A stretch of DNA of 64,000 bases from Acetatifactor aquisgranensis (GTDB taxonomy: Bacteria; Bacillota; Clostridia; Lachnospirales; Lachnospiraceae): positions 14,461 through 78,460 of the forward strand of contig NZ_CALPDH010000028.1 of assembly GCF_943193215.1 (NCBI RefSeq). Direction: 5' to 3'. Below are positions 61,563-64,000 of the stretch, one piece after another. The position numbers and the translations under genes are program-made. The stretch's first letter is position 1, and the number at the start of each line of letters is the position of its first letter. The notes below the pieces were generated by a model. That model saw nothing but the letters and a program-made list of their open reading frames with translations. It was not told where the DNA came from and did not search any database.

Positions 61563-62753
61563 ATGGAAACCTATTACATTTTTAAGGATTTGGCAATTAT
61601 CATCATATTCGCAAAGCTCTGCGGGATACTGGCCCGGAAATGCAAGGCGCCCCAAGTGGTAGGCGAAATCATCGCGGGCCTCCTGATAGGGCCCAGCGTA
61701 TTAGGACTGGTACAGCAGTCGGATTTTCTGACACGGATGGCGGAAATCGGCGTGGTGCTCCTGATGTTCTCCGCAGGCCTGGAGACGAATCTGAAAGAGT
61801 TGATGAAGACAGGGCCTGTGGCGCTCCTGATCGCCTGCTCCGGCGTATTCGTGCCGCTGCTGGGCGGGTCTTTACTGTACATGGGCTTTTATGGCGTGGC
61901 TCCCTGGGGCTCGGAGGAATTTTATAAAGCCGTGTTCACCGGCGTCATCATGACAGCCACCAGCGTCAGCATCACCGTGCAGTCTCTGAAAGAGATGGGC
62001 AAACTGCAGGGAAAGGTGGGGACCACCATCTTAAGCGCCGCTATCATCGATGACGTTATCGGCATCATTGTGCTGACTTTCGTGATAGGCTTCAAGAATC
62101 CCGACTCCAACCCCGGCAGCGTGGTGTTTTCCACTGTGCTGTTCTTCATCATGGCGCTGGTGGTGGGCTTCATCGTCTACAAGGTATTCAAGAAGCTTGA
62201 CGAGCGCTATCCCCACACCCAGAGGATTCCCATCCTGGGCCTTGCGCTGTGCTTTTTCTTCGCCTATGCGGCGGAGCGCTATTTCGGGATTGCGGACATC
62301 ACAGGCGCCTATGTGGCAGGAATCGTCCTCTGCTCCATCCAGGACTCCTCCTACATAGACCGCAAGATGGAAGTCAGTTCCTACATCATCTTCGGGCCCG
62401 TGTTCTTCGCCAGCATCGGCCTTAAGACCAGCATCGACAATGTCAGCATGGGCATCCTGCTGTTCTCCATCGGCTTCGTGCTGGTAGCGCTGATTACCAA
62501 GATTATCGGCTGCGGGCTGATGGCCAGAATCTGCCGCTTCGGTTTCCAGGACAGCCTGAAAATCGGCGTGGGCATGATGACGCGAGGGGAGGTAGCGCTG
62601 ATTGTTGCGCAGAAAGGATTGTCCGTGGGACTGCTGACGGCGGAATATTTCACGGCTGTCATCCTGCTGATCATCGTATCCAGTATCTCCACGCCAATCA
62701 TCTTAAAGCTATTATACGCGAAAGATAAAAGCGTGCCGCAAAACGCCTCATAA
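61563..62753 (+). CDS. Monovalent cation:proton antiporter (CPA2 family)
   Basis: 396 residues, 11-12 helices, usual for KefB/GerN/NapA-type exchangers without a C-terminal TrkA domain. CPA2 motifs: APQVVGEIIAGLLIGPSVLG, the ion-binding double Asp in SAAIIDDVIGIIVL, VASIGLKTSIDNV-type segment (FFASIGLKTSID) and GVGMMTRGEVALIVAQKG. Exchanges Na+ or K+ for H+. The start METYYIFKDL is chosen with AAAGGGTGAC upstream. Confidence 0.94.
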   Translation: METYYIFKDLAIIIIFAKLCGILARKCKAPQVVGEIIAGLLIGPSVLGLVQQSDFLTRMAEIGVVLLMFSAGLETNLKELMKTGPVALLIACSGVFVPLLGGSLLYMGFYGVAPWGSEEFYKAVFTGVIMTATSVSITVQSLKEMGKLQGKVGTTILSAAIIDDVIGIIVLTFVIGFKNPDSNPGSVVFSTVLFFIMALVVGFIVYKVFKKLDERYPHTQRIPILGLALCFFFAYAAERYFGIADITGAYVAGIVLCSIQDSSYIDRKMEVSSYIIFGPVFFASIGLKTSIDNVSMGILLFSIGFVLVALITKIIGCGLMARICRFGFQDSLKIGVGMMTRGEVALIVAQKGLSVGLLTAEYFTAVILLIIVSSISTPIILKLLYAKDKSVPQNAS

Positions 62754-62777
62754 AAGAGAGCTGCAGACTTCCTCAAT

Positions 62778-62808
62778 AAAAAAGTGCCGTACAGCGGCAC
62801 TTTTTTCC
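62778..62808. terminator. Bidirectional terminator
   Basis: Stem AAAGTGCCG (62781-62789) pairing with CGGCACTTT, 5-nt loop, flanked by A-run and T-run, so it ends transcription from both the antiporter and the converging PRPP synthetase gene. Confidence 0.9.
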
Positions 62809-62812
62809 TGTT

Positions 62813-63919
62813 CTAGTTGCTTTTGTCCAGCAGCTTATGAATCTTCTCATGGGGATCCAGCAGCTTGGAAATGGACTCTCCCGCATTGACGGAATGGATG
62901 TAGATCGCGATGTACTTCGTGATGTCCACCTCCTTGTACCAAGGTGCGTTCCGTATCTCCTCCCGCCTGTATGACGCATTTGTGATAAATACTGCTTCCA
63001 GCACTTTCTTGTTATAGGCCTCATCGAAGCGCCCGATTCCCTCCGTGAACAACGCGAAAGTAGCTGCCGCAAAGACCCTCTTTGCTCCCTGCTTCTTGCA
63101 GTACCTGGCCACGTCCAGCATGGTGGTGCCGGAGCAGATCATATCATCCACGATGAACACATCCTTATTCTTCACGCTGGGGCCGATGTACTTGTGCACG
63201 TCCACCACATAATTGCCGCCCACCACCTTTGTCCTGGATCTGCGCTTGTAGAAAATGCCCATATCCAGCCCAAGCTCATTGGTATATTTAAAATTCCGTG
63301 TAGTCGCGCCCAAATCAGGAGAAATGAACAGGGAGTTATCCTCGGAGAACACAATGTCAGAATAATTACGTTTGATAGCTTTAATCACTTGATAAATCGG
63401 AAACAGATCGTCAAAACCATTATAGGGCACCGCGTTGGCCACCCTATTGTCGTGGACATCGAAAGCCGTAATGTTCTTCACGCCGATGTTCTCCAGCTCC
63501 CGCAGCGCCATGGCGCAGTCCAGAGATTCCCTGGATATCCGTCTGTCCTGGCGGCTGGCGTAGAGCAGGGGCGAGATCACGTTGACCCGGTATGCCTTTC
63601 CGCCGATAGCGGAGACCGTCCTCTTCAGGTTCTGGAAATGCTCATCCGGCGACATAGGTATGGTCTGGCCATACATCTGGTAGCTGCAGGAATAATTTCC
63701 CACATCCATCAGGATATATACATCCGCGCCGCGGACCGTATCCTCCAGCACCGCTTTCGCGTCGCCCGTGGAAAATCTTACAATCTGGGAATTCACTACG
63801 TGGCACTCCTCCTTGTTGTAGGTCTCCCGCAGATAGTACTCAATCTTGTCTGCCAGCTCCTCTGTTCCATACAGTGGAATCAATACGATGGGAATGGAAT
63901 GGTTTGCCAGTGGGCTCAT
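62813..63919 (-). CDS. prs: Ribose-phosphate pyrophosphokinase (divergent, long form)
   Basis: 368 residues, longer than the usual 310-320. Makes PRPP from ribose-5-phosphate and ATP. Visible: IVLIPLYGTEELADKI start, ALRELENIGVKNITAFDVHD, SPDLGATTRNFKY, KVVGGNYVVDVHKY, and the PRPP loop VFIVDDMICSGTTMLDVARY. The segment VPYNGFDDLFPIYQVIKAIK is where classical Prs carries the H-D-x-Q/E flexible region; insertions and an extended C-terminus (SKLLDPHEKIHKLLDK) mark the divergent clostridial type, often a second copy. GGGAGG precedes the ATG. Confidence 0.88.
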   Translation of the reverse strand: MSPLANHSIPIVLIPLYGTEELADKIEYYLRETYNKEECHVVNSQIVRFSTGDAKAVLEDTVRGADVYILMDVGNYSCSYQMYGQTIPMSPDEHFQNLKRTVSAIGGKAYRVNVISPLLYASRQDRRISRESLDCAMALRELENIGVKNITAFDVHDNRVANAVPYNGFDDLFPIYQVIKAIKRNYSDIVFSEDNSLFISPDLGATTRNFKYTNELGLDMGIFYKRRSRTKVVGGNYVVDVHKYIGPSVKNKDVFIVDDMICSGTTMLDVARYCKKQGAKRVFAAATFALFTEGIGRFDEAYNKKVLEAVFITNASYRREEIRNAPWYKEVDITKYIAIYIHSVNAGESISKLLDPHEKIHKLLDKSN

Positions 63920-64000
63920 GTCTTCCTCCCTATAATGTCAAGTGATTTTCCTTAAAAAATCAAGGAATTTTAAGTTTCATATCTCAGATGAATGAGCCAA

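Overview
The window looks like a chromosomal stretch of a spore-forming gut member of the Lachnospiraceae (Clostridia). Support comes from the gene order HU, S4 protein (YabO-like), YabP, YabQ, DivIC, SpoIIE, TilS, Hpt, FtsH (the Firmicutes sporulation/division neighbourhood), a CotS-like coat kinase, strong AGGAGG ribosome-binding sites and glycan genes of the GH112 and GH105 families. Most genes lie on the minus strand. No rRNA, CRISPR array or phage is visible; there are two tRNAs (Leu-TAA, Tyr-GTA).

Layout. 1-6.4 kb: a complete pstSCAB-phoU-phoB operon and the 5' part of phoR (cut by the window edge), with a PhoP-box promoter. This block is visibly more AT-rich than the rest and is bordered by a 188-bp MITE-like palindromic element and a TnpV transposon protein, so it may be an acquired phosphate island. 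7-10.5 kb: a decayed MMPL efflux locus (truncated MMPL, truncated neighbour, TetR effector domain without its HTH) around an intact GntR(YtrA)/ABC module whose promoter lies inside a perfect 15-bp inverted repeat. 10.6-13.5 kb: a LytTR regulator, its GHKL kinase and an unknown small protein. 13.5-20.2 kb: a solute-binding lipoprotein, a 1317-residue hybrid kinase and an AI-2E family exporter, apparently one operon. 20.3-25.6 kb: the tRNAs, an amidase, and a four-gene two-component operon with two accessory exported proteins. 25.8-27.3 kb: a MATE exporter preceded by an overlapping 18-codon leader ORF. 27.5-34.9 kb: the conserved ftsH-to-hup cluster, with a spoIIE promoter of the Spo0A type. 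35-43.5 kb: PEGA lipoprotein, CotS-like kinase, CCA-adding enzyme, HAD phosphatase, foldase-like protein and M3 peptidase. 43.8-54.5 kb: an unknown membrane protein, then a rhamnogalacturonan/galactoside locus (ABC permeases, binding protein, GH105, a broken CE12-like esterase, GH112) with a divergent AraC regulator. 55.8-64 kb: pyroglutamyl peptidase, a 2-isopropylmalate synthase fused to an AraC DNA-binding domain, a coiled-coil repeat protein, an acetyltransferase, a cation/proton antiporter and a PRPP synthetase.

The most unusual item is the single open frame at 56512-58518. It joins a full leucine-biosynthesis enzyme, LeuA with its C-terminal leucine-sensing region, directly to a complete two-helix AraC-type DNA-binding domain. 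It is the best candidate here for an undescribed system: an enzyme that could report leucine state to DNA. Others worth attention are the binding-protein/hybrid-kinase pair, the coupled leader peptide of the MATE gene, the SpoIIE without a membrane domain, and the internal deletion in the esterase gene. Functions are assigned from sequence recognition only; no database search was run.
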